This document shows, one piece after another, positions 1-8,754 of a stretch of DNA of 64,000 nucleotides. The DNA lies in NCBI RefSeq assembly GCF_009711415.1, contig NZ_SMLZ01000109.1, positions 151,985 to 215,984 of the forward strand, written 5' to 3'. Made by a program: the position numbers and the translations under genes. Position 1 is the first letter of the stretch. Each line of letters begins with the position of its first letter. Source of the DNA: Roseibium denhamense. GTDB taxonomy: Bacteria > Pseudomonadota > Alphaproteobacteria > Rhizobiales > Stappiaceae. The notes below the pieces were generated by a model that was not told the origin of the DNA, made no database searches, and worked only from the letters and a program-made list of their open reading frames with translations.

Positions 1-850
1 TGTCGCCGCCCAAATGCTCCACATGAATGACGGATCCTGCGAGCGCCCCGGCGTCACCAATATGAACATACTCCGGACGGATGCCCACCTGCTCGCCATC
101 CGAGCCGCCAAGCCGCGTGGCCGGAACGATGTTCATGGATGGTGAGCCCAAAAACTCTGCGACAAACCGGTTGGCTGGATTGTTGTAAAGGTCCATCGGG
201 CTTCCAACCTGCTCGACCCGGCCATCGCGCAGCACTACGATCTTGTCGGCAAGGGTCATTGCCTCGGTCTGATCATGGGTCACATAGATCATGCTACCTT
301 CAAGCTGGCGGTGTAATTTTGCAATCTCTAGGCGGGTGTTCATCCGCAATGCGGCATCCAGGTTGGACAGCGGTTCGTCAAACAGAAACAGTTGCGGCTG
401 GCGCACCACTGCACGCCCGATCGCGACCCTCTGGCGTTGCCCCCCGGACAGTTCGGCAGGACGGCGATCAAGATAAGGGTCGAGGGAAAGCATGCGGCTC
501 GCTTCCGCAACACGTGCTTCGATCTCCGCCTTGGGCTGCTTTTCCTGCTTGAGCGCAAGCGACATGTTTTCGCACACGTTCAAATGCGGATAAAGCGCAT
601 AGGATTGGAACACCATGGCGATGCCGCGCTTGGCTGGAGGTGTGTCATTCACCACAGACGCGCCGATCCGGATTTCGCCGCTGGTTGCATCCTCAAGGCC
701 CGCGATAACGCGAAGAAGCGTGGACTTGCCGCATCCAGACGGGCCGACAAAGACTACAAACTCGCCCTCTTCCACAGTCAGGTTGATATCTTTGAGCACA
801 TGCACCGCGCCAAAAGACTTGTTGAGATCGGTAAGTTGAAGAGCGGTCAT
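1..850 (-). CDS. Sugar ABC transporter ATP-binding protein (partial, runs off the window)
   Basis: ATPase of a CUT1-type carbohydrate importer, acting on the cytoplasmic face with the two permeases encoded just upstream. The reading frame starts at ATG 850 and is open to position 1, so the C-terminus is missing. Visible motifs are Walker [11 protein letters not shown]-loop [10 protein letters not shown], signature LSGGQRQR, Walker [13 protein letters not shown] and H-loop YVTHDQTEA, followed by the start of the MalK/UgpC-type regulatory domain (IRPEYV). All catalytic motifs are intact. It lies 4 nt after the oxidoreductase gene and is the last visible member of the leftward murQ-ABC operon. 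Substrate is inferred from context to be an amino sugar or its oligomer. Confidence 0.93.
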   Translation of the reverse strand, partial: MTALQLTDLNKSFGAVHVLKDINLTVEEGEFVVFVGPSGCGKSTLLRVIAGLEDATSGEIRIGASVVNDTPPAKRGIAMVFQSYALYPHLNVCENMSLALKQEKQPKAEIEARVAEASRMLSLDPYLDRRPAELSGGQRQRVAIGRAVVRQPQLFLFDEPLSNLDAALRMNTRLEIAKLHRQLEGSMIYVTHDQTEAMTLADKIVVLRDGRVEQVGSPMDLYNNPANRFVAEFLGSPSMNIVPATRLGGSDGEQVGIRPEYVHIGDAGALAGSVIHVEHLGGD

Positions 851-854
851 GGGA

Positions 855-1883
855 TCAAGCTCCAGAAAGGTCTACAGCAACGCCGGTGCGGATGCTTTCG
901 TCTGCGGCAAGGCATATGCGTAGGGATTGCACGGCGTCATTCATGTGGCGGGTCAGATCGATATCATCTTCGATGGCCCGGATCATTGCGGCTTGTTCCG
1001 CATCACATAGGTCCTGATGGCCCGGTTCATCGGGCAAACTGACCAGCCGGTCACCTGTCAGTGTATGGACAAGAAGCTTGCCGGCAGACGTATGGCCATC
1101 GACATCATCGGAGCCCTCATCCTTGACGTCGGTGATAGAGACCGACCCGTTCGGGGTGACGATGTCTTTCACAAAATGGGCGGTCTCGGACATCATTGGG
1201 CCCCAACCCGCCTCATACCAGCCAACAGAGCCGTCCTCGAACGTCACCTGGAAATGGCCGTAATTATACATGTCGGCCGCAATCTCATCGGACAGGCGGA
1301 CCCCCATGCCATGAACCTTGACCGGCTTTGCGTCCGTGATCTGACACATGACATCGACATAATGAACGCCACAGTCGACAATCGGACTGACAGACTTCAT
1401 CAAAGACTTGTGAGTTTCCCAGGTAGGCCCTCTGCTTTGCTGATTGAGGTTCATCCGGAACACATACGGCCCGCCCAGCGCACGGGCCTCTTCAACCAGC
1501 TTCACCCATCCTGGATGATGACGCAGGATGTAACCGATCATCAGCTTGCGGCCGGTCTCTACCGCCAGATCCACGATCTCCTGCGCATCGTCCACGGAAG
1601 CGGCCAATGGCTTCTCGCAAAAGACATGCGCACCGGACCGCAGCGCTTTAAGCGCATAAGGTTTGTGGGATTCGGTGTAAGACGCGATCACCACCAGGTC
1701 GGGTTTTGCCGCGGCTAGCGCTTGATCGACATCGGTGAAGTATGGAACATCGCTCAAGGCCTCCGGTAGATCGGGGCGCGGGCCCCGCGCCACCAGTCCG
1801 GCAAGTTTGGAAGTTCCTTTCGTGTGGGCCAGAGCATGGCTCAAGCCCATATTCCCCAGACCAATAACGAGAACCCAGATCAT
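855..1883 (-). CDS. Gfo/Idh/MocA family NAD(P)-dependent oxidoreductase
   Basis: Predicted sugar or sugar-acid dehydrogenase of 342 residues. The N-terminal Rossmann motif is GLGNMG near residues 8-13, and the family Lys-containing motif CEKPLAAS lies near residues 89-96; the rest matches the Gfo/Idh C-terminal alpha/beta domain (HYVDVMCQ segment). It overlaps the upstream permease gene by 4 nt and is followed 4 nt later by the ABC ATPase, so it is embedded in the importer operon. This suggests that the imported sugar, or a derivative, is oxidised or epimerised. The exact substrate cannot be read from sequence; inositol, N-acetyl-sugar or amino-sugar dehydrogenase are all possible. Confidence 0.85.
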   Translation of the reverse strand: MIWVLVIGLGNMGLSHALAHTKGTSKLAGLVARGPRPDLPEALSDVPYFTDVDQALAAAKPDLVVIASYTESHKPYALKALRSGAHVFCEKPLAASVDDAQEIVDLAVETGRKLMIGYILRHHPGWVKLVEEARALGGPYVFRMNLNQQSRGPTWETHKSLMKSVSPIVDCGVHYVDVMCQITDAKPVKVHGMGVRLSDEIAADMYNYGHFQVTFEDGSVGWYEAGWGPMMSETAHFVKDIVTPNGSVSITDVKDEGSDDVDGHTSAGKLLVHTLTGDRLVSLPDEPGHQDLCDAEQAAMIRAIEDDIDLTRHMNDAVQSLRICLAADESIRTGVAVDLSGA

Positions 1884-2719
1884 TTGACAGCTCCCGATGT
1901 AATGCCGCGGATCAGCTGACGGGAGAAGATCACGTAAAGGATCATGACGGGCAGAATGGCGAGGGACAGGGCAGACAGAACCGCATTCCAGTCGGTTACG
2001 AACTGCCCGATGAACACCTGGCTCCCGAGTGTGAGCGTCTTGGTCTCTTCCGCCGGAGCCAGAATCAACGGGAACCAGAGATCGTTCCAGATCGGGATCA
2101 TGTTGAAGACGGCAACGGTCGCCATGGCGGGCCGCACAAGCGGAAGAACAAGCCGGAAGAAAATCGTGTATTCGCTGAGGCCGTCAATCCGGCCAGCATT
2201 CTTCAGATCTTCTGAAACCTGGCGCATGAATTCCGACAAAATGAACACTGCGAGCGGCAGACCTTGTGCGGTATAGACAAGGATCAACGCCATCAGCGTG
2301 TTCACAAGACCGGTCTGGACCATCAGGTCGAGGATCGCGACGGTTCCGATCCGGATCGGGATCATGATGCCGAGCGCGAGGTATAGGCCCATCAGCGTAT
2401 TGCCCCGAAACCTGTATTCCGACAGCGCAAAGGCCGCCATCGCACCGAACAGCAGGATGAAAAACAGGGAGACGACGGTGACGATCAGGGAGTTCTGGAA
2501 GTAGAGAAAGAAGTCCCCCTGTTTCATGACCGTTTCATAGCCGATCATTGAAAAGCTGTCGGCATCGGGCAGCGCCAAAGGCTCCCGGAAGATCGCCTTC
2601 CGCGTCTTGAAGCTGTTGATCAGGATCACGAAGACCGGAAACAGCGCAATCAGTGTGTAGAGAATGAGCGCGCCATGCGCGGCAACCGCATTCAGCGGGT
2701 TTTGGCGGGCTTTGTTCAT
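1880..2719 (-). CDS. Carbohydrate ABC transporter permease (MalG type)
   Basis: Inner-membrane permease of 279 residues with about six hydrophobic segments. The cytoplasmic EAA-like loop (NAGRIDGLSEYTIFFRLVLP) couples it to the ATPase. The short N-terminus and the C-terminal [10 protein letters not shown] tail are typical of MalG-like subunits. It follows the MalF-type permease by 12 nt and overlaps the oxidoreductase by 4 nt. It forms the transmembrane channel with the neighbouring permease; the substrate is inferred from the murQ/nag context. Confidence 0.92.
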   Translation of the reverse strand: MNKARQNPLNAVAAHGALILYTLIALFPVFVILINSFKTRKAIFREPLALPDADSFSMIGYETVMKQGDFFLYFQNSLIVTVVSLFFILLFGAMAAFALSEYRFRGNTLMGLYLALGIMIPIRIGTVAILDLMVQTGLVNTLMALILVYTAQGLPLAVFILSEFMRQVSEDLKNAGRIDGLSEYTIFFRLVLPLVRPAMATVAVFNMIPIWNDLWFPLILAPAEETKTLTLGSQVFIGQFVTDWNAVLSALSLAILPVMILYVIFSRQLIRGITSGAVK

Positions 2720-2731
2720 GTCAGGCCCTCC

Positions 2732-3646
2732 TTAGAACTGGTAGCGCTTCAAGCGCGTTTGAATACCGAAGAGATAGATGCACACGCCGACCAGGATGAT
2801 CCCGAACATGGCTGTCGCAATGGCCGACCCCATATGCGGATCTCCAAGCTGCAGCTGAAACCCGAAGAACGTGCGGTACATGAAAGTGCCGAGGATATCC
2901 GTTGAGAAATCCGGACCGGCAAGCGCGCCCTGAGCTGTATAGATCAGGTCGAATGCGTTGAAGTTTCCAACAAAGGTCAGGATCGAAATGATCCCGATCG
3001 AGGGCAGGATCAGCGGCAGCTTGATCTTCCAGAAAGCGGCCATTCCGGTAATGCCGTCAACCTCGCCCGCTTCGAGAACCTCTTCCGGGATCGACAGAAG
3101 CGCTGCGTAAATCAGCATCATTGGAATGCCGACAAACTGCCACACGGAAATCAAAGCCAGTGTCGTAAGAGCATATTCTTCCTTACCCAGCCAAGGCGCG
3201 AACAAGCTTTTGAGGCCGACAGCGCTTAACAGGTCCGGTGCAATGCCCCAGATCGGAGACAGGATCAGTTTCCAGGCAAACCCAACGATGACAAAGGACA
3301 GGATGGTCGGAACAAATATGGCGGAGCGGTAGAAAGCGGCAAAGCGCAGGCGCGGATGGCTGAGAATGGCGGCAAGCGCAATGCCAATCGGGTTTTGCAC
3401 CAGCATGTGAATTACAAAAAACCAGAAATTGTTCGCCAGCGCATTCCAGAAGCTTTCGGACCAGCGTGGATCACCGAACAGCGTGCGGAAATTCTCAAGT
3501 CCGACAAACATGCGCACCTGATCGGCTTCCGTGTAGAGCGCGAGCCGCAACGTATTGAACAGCGGAAAAATCATGATGGCCGTGTAGACCAGCACGGCTG
3601 GCGCCAGAAACACGATCACATGGCTTTTTATGCGAGGCGATTTCAT
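2732..3646 (-). CDS. Carbohydrate ABC transporter permease (MalF type)
   Basis: Inner-membrane permease of 304 residues, UgpA/MalF-like. It has an N-terminal membrane segment (VIVFLAPAVLVYTAIMIFPL), a periplasmic part, and an EAA loop near residues 190-210 (EAGEVDGITGMAAFWKIKLP). It pairs with the downstream MalG-type subunit. A 25-bp palindrome separates it from the upstream solute-binding-protein gene, a usual arrangement that keeps the binding protein more abundant than the membrane subunits. Confidence 0.92.
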   Translation of the reverse strand: MKSPRIKSHVIVFLAPAVLVYTAIMIFPLFNTLRLALYTEADQVRMFVGLENFRTLFGDPRWSESFWNALANNFWFFVIHMLVQNPIGIALAAILSHPRLRFAAFYRSAIFVPTILSFVIVGFAWKLILSPIWGIAPDLLSAVGLKSLFAPWLGKEEYALTTLALISVWQFVGIPMMLIYAALLSIPEEVLEAGEVDGITGMAAFWKIKLPLILPSIGIISILTFVGNFNAFDLIYTAQGALAGPDFSTDILGTFMYRTFFGFQLQLGDPHMGSAIATAMFGIILVGVCIYLFGIQTRLKRYQF

Positions 3647-3684
3647 GCCACTCCCCCACTCAACTAAGAGCTGGCTAATAAAAT

Positions 3685-3709
3685 GGCTCCGGACGGACCG
3701 TCCGGAGCC
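3685..3709 (-). terminator. Intercistronic hairpin after the solute-binding-protein gene
   Basis: An almost perfect palindrome with 11-bp arms and a 3-nt centre (GGCTCCGGACG ... CGTCCGGAGCC) lies between the binding-protein gene and the permeases. Read on the minus strand it is followed by the T-rich ATTTTATTAG. It can act as a partial terminator or as a 3' stabiliser of the binding-protein mRNA. Confidence 0.65.
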
Positions 3710-3727
3710 TTATTGCGTGAAGGCCGG

Positions 3728-4981
3728 TTACTGCTGCGGCTCGTACCAGCTGGCAAGGCCGTCCTGAAGTTCCTTACCGAGGTCTTCAGCAGACTTGGTG
3801 CCCTTGATGGCCGCAACAGAGGCGCCCCAGGTTTCATTCTCCAGGTTCGGCGTGCCGCGGGAGAGGATCTGGTAGGTGGAGCGGATGGTGGACTCGCACT
3901 CACCGCGCCAGGAAACGAATTCCTGAGCCAGCGGATCTTCCATCGCGACATCAAAGCTGGACAGGGAGAAGAAGCCCGGCAGCGCGTTTGCATAGATCGT
4001 CGCGAATTCTTCAGAACCGACCCAGTTCAGGAAGGTCTTCGCAGCATCCGCATTCTCACTTTTGGCGTTCAAACCGATGGCAATGTCGGTATGGTCCGAA
4101 ATGTAGCAGGTATCCCCTTCATTCTGGACCGGCGGCTTGAATGCGCCCATCTCGAAATCAGCCTGCGCGTTGAAGCCAGTGATTTCCCAGCTACCCGCCG
4201 GATAAATTGCGGCGCGTCCGAGTGTGAACAGGTTCTGGCTATCCGGATAAGTTTGGGCTTCATAGCCGTCCCCGAGATAGTCACTCCACTTGGCAAGCGT
4301 GCGGTACGGCGCGACCCATTGATCGTCAGTGAGCTTCTGTTCACCCTTGATCAGCGCAAGACGCCCTTCCTCACCTTTCCAGTAGTTCGGCCCGATGTTG
4401 TTGTAGCCCATCGTTGCCGCTTCCCACTGGTCGTTTGTGCCCATGGCAAGGGGAATGTAGGAGCCGTCTTCCTTGAACTTGTCCAGCGCTGCAAAGAACT
4501 CCGTCTCGGTCTGAGGAACTTCAACACCGACTTCTTCAAAGGCTTCCTTGTTGTAGATGAAGCCATGGATCACGGAGGCCATCGGAACACAGAAGGTCGC
4601 CGACCCGTCATCCGTCTGCCAGGCGGACTTTGCCACGTCGGAGAAGTTGGACATGTTCTCCAGACCGGAGACATCGGCAAGATGGCCAGCATCGTAAAGC
4701 GCCAGGGACGCATCAAACGGGCGGCAGGTAATCAGATCACCGGCGCTGCCCGCATCCAGTTTGGAGTTCAACACGGCATTGTATTCCGCAGGAGCGGACG
4801 GCGTGAACTTTACCTTGATGCCCGGATGAGAAGCTTCAAAAGCCGGAATGATCTTGTCCTGCCAGAGGGTCAGGTCATCGTTCCGCCAGCTCTCGATGGT
4901 CAAGGTGACATCTTCAGCGAAGGCTGGGCCGCTCAAAAGCGTGGTTGCGAGTAGCGTAACAATCAGGGATTTGTTTGACAT
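3728..4981 (-). CDS. Extracellular solute-binding protein of the sugar ABC importer
   Basis: Periplasmic family 1 solute-binding protein of 417 residues. A Sec signal peptide is visible (SLIVTLLATTLLSGPAFA, cleavage before EDVTLTIES), and the mature part has the typical start LTIESWRNDDL. It captures the substrate for the two permeases downstream. The gene follows murQ by 47 nt in the same direction, which links the substrate to amino-sugar or N-acetylmuramate metabolism; that link is inference. A strong hairpin directly follows the stop codon. Confidence 0.92.
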   Translation of the reverse strand: MSNKSLIVTLLATTLLSGPAFAEDVTLTIESWRNDDLTLWQDKIIPAFEASHPGIKVKFTPSAPAEYNAVLNSKLDAGSAGDLITCRPFDASLALYDAGHLADVSGLENMSNFSDVAKSAWQTDDGSATFCVPMASVIHGFIYNKEAFEEVGVEVPQTETEFFAALDKFKEDGSYIPLAMGTNDQWEAATMGYNNIGPNYWKGEEGRLALIKGEQKLTDDQWVAPYRTLAKWSDYLGDGYEAQTYPDSQNLFTLGRAAIYPAGSWEITGFNAQADFEMGAFKPPVQNEGDTCYISDHTDIAIGLNAKSENADAAKTFLNWVGSEEFATIYANALPGFFSLSSFDVAMEDPLAQEFVSWRGECESTIRSTYQILSRGTPNLENETWGASVAAIKGTKSAEDLGKELQDGLASWYEPQQ

Positions 4982-5028
4982 AGTGTCCTCCTACTATTCC
5001 TGCGGCCCGTTCCCGGAAGGCCTCAGCG

Positions 5029-5922
5029 TCAGATATGCTGCAAAGCGGCCCGCAATTGTCCGTTTGTTCTGGCGAGCAGATTTTCAGCTTGGTCAAGGGA
5101 AGTCGCACCCGACGCCAACAAGACGGCCGGCTTTACTGCCCAATTCGATTTTTCAAGACTTCTTTGCGCCTGCGCCCGATCCACCCCGGCAATCCGGCAA
5201 ACGATACCGGCAGCACGCTCACGCAGTTTTGCATTGTCTGCAATTAGATTGACCATCATGCCGTCATGCACGTGCCCAAGGCCAATTCCCATCAGGGTCG
5301 ACATGATGTTGAGTGCCGCCTTTTGCGCTGTCCCCGCACCCATACGCGTCGAACCGGCGACCACTTCCGGCGGTGTCGGCAAAGCAATCGCCACATCGGC
5401 AAATTCGAAAATCGGCACGTCCGGATTATTGGCAATGCAAATCGTCTTCGCACCGATGGAACGGGCCTTTTTGGCAAATGCCATCGGATAAGGCGTCGTC
5501 CCGCTCGCCGTTAGTGCGATTACAAGATCAGAGGGCGTCACGGCGCCCGCATCCTGCTCGCCCGCAGAATGATCATCCTCAGTCCCGCCGGGCATCGATC
5601 CATTAACAGGAACACCGCCCGCCATAAACAAGCGAACCTGGCTGAGATCGAGACCGTATGTTCCAGGCAGCTCAGCTGCATCCGCAAGCGCCATAAGTGC
5701 GGACGACCCTGCGGCGGCATAGACAAGGCGGCCACCCCCACGGATTGCGTGAACCATTGCTTCGGAAGCAGCCACCAATTGAGGCAACGCCCCGGCCACG
5801 GCACGGACCGCCTCTTGCTGACCAGCCAGAAGACCACCCGCGACATCAAGCGCAGGACGCACATCTATTCCGAGCGCGTCCTCATGCAGCTTTTCGGTTT
5901 CGGGCAAGTCACTCACGGCCAT
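5029..5922 (-). CDS. murQ: N-acetylmuramic acid 6-phosphate etherase
   Basis: SIS-domain lyase of 297 residues that cleaves the lactyl ether of MurNAc-6-phosphate to give GlcNAc-6-phosphate and D-lactate in the cytoplasm. Family features are the GGRLVYAAAGSSA loop, the acid residue in DAAELPGT and the second catalytic Glu region GGTEDDHSAG; the SIS core continues through LTASGTTPYP and ends with a three-helix UBA-like tail. The start at 5922 (MAVSDLPE) is preferred over an upstream ATG at 5946 because GAAGGAGG lies 7 nt before it. It heads the leftward ABC operon. Its product enters the NagA/NagB route encoded divergently. Confidence 0.9.
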   Translation of the reverse strand: MAVSDLPETEKLHEDALGIDVRPALDVAGGLLAGQQEAVRAVAGALPQLVAASEAMVHAIRGGGRLVYAAAGSSALMALADAAELPGTYGLDLSQVRLFMAGGVPVNGSMPGGTEDDHSAGEQDAGAVTPSDLVIALTASGTTPYPMAFAKKARSIGAKTICIANNPDVPIFEFADVAIALPTPPEVVAGSTRMGAGTAQKAALNIMSTLMGIGLGHVHDGMMVNLIADNAKLRERAAGIVCRIAGVDRAQAQRSLEKSNWAVKPAVLLASGATSLDQAENLLARTNGQLRAALQHI

Positions 5923-5948
5923 CAAGTCCTCCTTCAATGGGACCATTA

Positions 5949-6068
5949 AATACCTTTAAAATACCTTTTGTCTACCATTTAATTTTCAGAAAGACATTTT
6001 TGTTCGAAAATCGCGCTTATCGAGCAATTTATGGGTTTCAAATTTCTTATTGGTATTGTAAAGGTATT
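5949..6068. promoter_or_regulatory. Divergent murQ/nagK control region with phased operator-like repeats
   Basis: AATACC occurs at 5949-5954 and 5960-5965, and its complement GGTATT at 6052-6057 and 6063-6068. Within each pair the spacing is exactly 11 bp, about one helical turn. The two pairs form an 18-bp inverted match (AAATACCTTTAMAATACC, M being A or C) flanking the divergent promoters. The inner AT-rich stretch (TTTAATTTTCAGAAAG) would hold the promoters. The nearby GntR-family regulator is the obvious candidate ligand; this is inference. Confidence 0.6.
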
Positions 6069-6071
6069 TTT

Positions 6072-6968
6072 ATGAGCAGACCAGTTAACCCAATTCGCAT
6101 CGGCATAGATGGCGGCGGCACCACCTGCCGCTTTGCCCTGCAATTACCGGACAAGGTGCTTCGCACATCCCTTGGGAGCGCAAATGCTCATTCTGATCTG
6201 CAGGCAACAATTAATGTCCTGAATGCTGGCCTGAGTGAGCTGTTTGAAAAAGCGGATCTGCAGCCCGATGTCTTCTGGAATATTCCGGCATTCGCCGGAT
6301 TGGCCGGAGTGACCACCCAAGAGAAGGCAGACCAGATCGCGGGCGCCGTAAAACTCAACCGGCTCAGTGTTGAAGACGACAGACGCAGCGCTGTTGCCGG
6401 CGCTTTGAAAAACGGCAACGGGTATGTTGCCGGCGTCGGCACCGGTTCGTTCTTGGCGCGGCAGGACCAGACTGGCATCCGCTTTATGGGCGGGTATGGT
6501 GCCGACCTCGGTGATGAAGCATCTGGATGCTGGCTCGGCAAGGAACTCCTGAAGCGCCTTCTTTATTGGCGGGACAATGCCGTCGCGCCCTCAGCCCTTC
6601 TGGAGACTGTCTGGTCCGGCTTTGACAGCAACCTTGAAACCGTTCTCGCTTTCGGCCAATCAGCCCGGCCTGCCGATTTCGCCAAATTCGCACCGCAGAT
6701 TGTCGACGCCGCCACCAGCGGAGATCCCAACGCGCTGGCGCTCATGGAAGCGGGCGCCCAGTACATTATTCAAAGTCTGCGGGTTCTCGGCTGGCAAGAG
6801 GGAGAAAAGGTATGTCTGCTGGGAGGTCTTGCCAGCCACTACCGGCCCTACCTCCCGCCACACATTGCCGCAAACCTTGCGCAGCCGGAAGGATCCGCGC
6901 TCGATGGATGCCTGCACTTGGCAGGCCAGCTTGAACCGATCAGGGAGGAACGGGTCCATGAGCATTGA
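6072..6968 (+). CDS. nagK: N-acetylglucosamine kinase (BadF/BadG/BcrA/BcrD ATPase family)
   Basis: ASKHA-fold sugar kinase of 298 residues that would phosphorylate imported GlcNAc to GlcNAc-6-phosphate. Motifs are phosphate-1 GIDGGGTTCR (Asp13), catalytic-acid region VEDDRRSAV (Asp103), phosphate-2 GVGTGS (122-126), LGDEASG (146-152) and the adenosine motif LLGGLA (249-254). Start 6072 is chosen because the protein begins just before the phosphate-1 strand, with AAAGG upstream; a longer frame would run through the control region. It overlaps the GntR gene by 11 nt. A close but decayed paralogue lies at 37181-38083. Confidence 0.85.
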   Translation: MSRPVNPIRIGIDGGGTTCRFALQLPDKVLRTSLGSANAHSDLQATINVLNAGLSELFEKADLQPDVFWNIPAFAGLAGVTTQEKADQIAGAVKLNRLSVEDDRRSAVAGALKNGNGYVAGVGTGSFLARQDQTGIRFMGGYGADLGDEASGCWLGKELLKRLLYWRDNAVAPSALLETVWSGFDSNLETVLAFGQSARPADFAKFAPQIVDAATSGDPNALALMEAGAQYIIQSLRVLGWQEGEKVCLLGGLASHYRPYLPPHIAANLAQPEGSALDGCLHLAGQLEPIREERVHEH

Positions 6969-7716
6969 GGACTTTCTGAATCCGGAAAGCTGGATGGAAA
7001 ATGCACAGGGCCCGAGATATGTGCAGCTGCGCCGGCGTCTGGAGGACAGCATTCAATCCGGCCTCTTGAAGGCAAATGCGCCGTTACCAGCGGAGCGCGA
7101 AATCGCGACCTTGACCGGCCTTTCTAGAGTAACTGTCCGGCGCGCCATGCAGGATCTCGTTGACCGGGGCATCATTGTTCAGCGCCAGGGATCGGGCAGC
7201 TTCGTCTCAGATGGCACACCCAAAGTCGAGCAATCTCTTTCACGGCTCACTTCTTTTACTGAAGACATGGCCCGGCGCGGTCTTTCCTCCCGGGCCGAAT
7301 GGCTGACACGCGGCCTGTTCACGCCATCCCCGGATGAAGTGATCGCCCTCGCCCTGTCATCTGGCGAACAGGTAGCCCGCTTGTCGCGATTGCGGACAGC
7401 CAATGACAAACCGATGGCGATCGAGCGCGCATCCCTGCCGGCCGATATCCTGCCCAATCCGGATCTCGTCGAAAAATCGCTTTATGAAGTGCTCGACAAG
7501 GATGGGAACCGGCCCGAGCGTGCGATCCAGAAGATCTCGGCAATCAATCTGGAACAGGATGATGCGGAGCTATTAAGCGTCCCTATTGGCGCGGCAGGCC
7601 TGCGTATTGAGCGCACATCCTACCTCGCCAACCGGCGTGTTGTTGAATTTACCAGATCCATTTACCGCGGCGACGCCTACGACTTTGTCGCAGAGCTGCA
7701 GCTGGCTCACACCTAG
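6958..7716 (+). CDS. GntR family transcriptional regulator, HutC/NagR-like (UTRA domain)
   Basis: DNA-binding repressor of 252 residues. The N-terminal winged helix is at about residues 18-85 (PLPAEREIATLTGLSRVTVR), and the C-terminal UTRA effector domain at about 105-245 (RLSRLRTANDKPMAIERASL). Members of this subfamily often sense GlcN-6-P or GlcNAc-6-P. Start ATG 6958 has GGGAGGA upstream and overlaps the kinase gene. It is co-transcribed with the nag genes and probably binds the phased AATACC repeats at 5949-6068; both points are inferred. Confidence 0.9.
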   Translation: MSIEDFLNPESWMENAQGPRYVQLRRRLEDSIQSGLLKANAPLPAEREIATLTGLSRVTVRRAMQDLVDRGIIVQRQGSGSFVSDGTPKVEQSLSRLTSFTEDMARRGLSSRAEWLTRGLFTPSPDEVIALALSSGEQVARLSRLRTANDKPMAIERASLPADILPNPDLVEKSLYEVLDKDGNRPERAIQKISAINLEQDDAELLSVPIGAAGLRIERTSYLANRRVVEFTRSIYRGDAYDFVAELQLAHT

Positions 7717-7725
7717 GAGCGCCTC

Positions 7726-8754
7726 ATGTCCTCCCAAACCAAAATGTACCGTGAAATCCGGGAGATCCCTTCGGCCGTCGACCGGTTGCTGACCATGGGG
7801 TCTGCAGATATCCAAGTTGCAGCTGAAGCTGCGCGGACGCTCGACCCGCAGTTCATCGTGACTGTGGCACGCGGATCGTCAGACCATGTCTGCACCTATC
7901 TGAAATATGCCGCCGAGGTCCTTCTAGGAACACCGGTTGCGTCCATTGGCCCGTCGATCGCGTCCCTTTACAAAGCCCCCCTGAAGCTGTCCGGCAGCCT
8001 TTGCATCGGCGTTTCCCAATCCGGCACGAGCCCGGACATCGTCGAAATGGCGCGCTCTGCGCGCCAAGACGGCGCGTTGACCCTTGCCCTGACCAACCAT
8101 CCAGGGTCGGACCTCGCCAAGGCAAGTGATCACACGCTTGATATTCACGCAGGCCCTGAACTGAGTGTTGCGGCAACAAAAACCTTTGTGACATCGGCGG
8201 TCGCGGGCCTCATTTTCCTCGCCAACTGGAAAAAAGATGCCGCTCTGCTGCGCGCGATAAATGACCTCCCAGCTCATTTGGACCAGGCGACCAACATATC
8301 CTGGCCGGAAGTGCGCAGCGCCATCGGCACACACGCCTCTCTCTTCACCCTCGGCCGTGGCCAGGTCCTTGCAATCTCCAACGAAGCAGCCCTGAAATTC
8401 AAGGAGACCTGCCAGCTTCATGCGGAAAGCTATTCGTCTGCAGAGGTGCTTCACGGCCCGGTATCCATTGTAGGCGAAGGGTTCCCAGTACTGTGTTTTG
8501 CCGTTGACGATGCGGCGGAGGCAGCGCTGGCCCAGACAGCCGATGCCGTGGCTGAAAAAGGCGCGAAAGTGTTCGCGACAACCTCGGCCGTTTCGGCCGC
8601 AACCTCAATTGAAAGGGTTCGGACCGGACACCCACTCACTGATGCCCTGAGTCTGATCGTTTCGTTTTATTGCATGGTCGAAGCCTTCGCGACGTCCCGG
8701 CAGATTGACCCGGATGCCCCGAGGCATCTTAACAAAGTCACGGAAACGGTCTGA
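7726..8754 (+). CDS. Glucosamine-6-phosphate deaminase, GlmS-like (NagB-II) SIS protein
   Basis: Two-SIS-domain protein of 342 residues, equivalent to the isomerase half of GlmS without the glutaminase domain. SIS motifs are ARGSSDHV (about residues 45-52) and SQSGTSPDIV (about 98-107); the conserved GlmS-type C-terminus is DPDAPRHLNKVTETV. Such stand-alone proteins convert GlcN-6-P to fructose-6-P plus ammonia (NagB-II), as known from Shewanella. No classical NagB gene is present in the window, consistent with this replacement. It overlaps nagA by 1 nt (TGATG). Confidence 0.85.
   Translation: MSSQTKMYREIREIPSAVDRLLTMGSADIQVAAEAARTLDPQFIVTVARGSSDHVCTYLKYAAEVLLGTPVASIGPSIASLYKAPLKLSGSLCIGVSQSGTSPDIVEMARSARQDGALTLALTNHPGSDLAKASDHTLDIHAGPELSVAATKTFVTSAVAGLIFLANWKKDAALLRAINDLPAHLDQATNISWPEVRSAIGTHASLFTLGRGQVLAISNEAALKFKETCQLHAESYSSAEVLHGPVSIVGEGFPVLCFAVDDAAEAALAQTADAVAEKGAKVFATTSAVSAATSIERVRTGHPLTDALSLIVSFYCMVEAFATSRQIDPDAPRHLNKVTETV

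Noticed and set aside
3683..4954. Open frame of about 423 codons opposite the solute-binding-protein gene
   Set aside because: Antisense shadow; its start lies inside the intercistronic hairpin and it has no family match.
5697..6071. Upstream extension of the GlcNAc kinase gene
   Set aside because: It would run through murQ and the control region; homology begins at 6072, just before the phosphate-1 motif.
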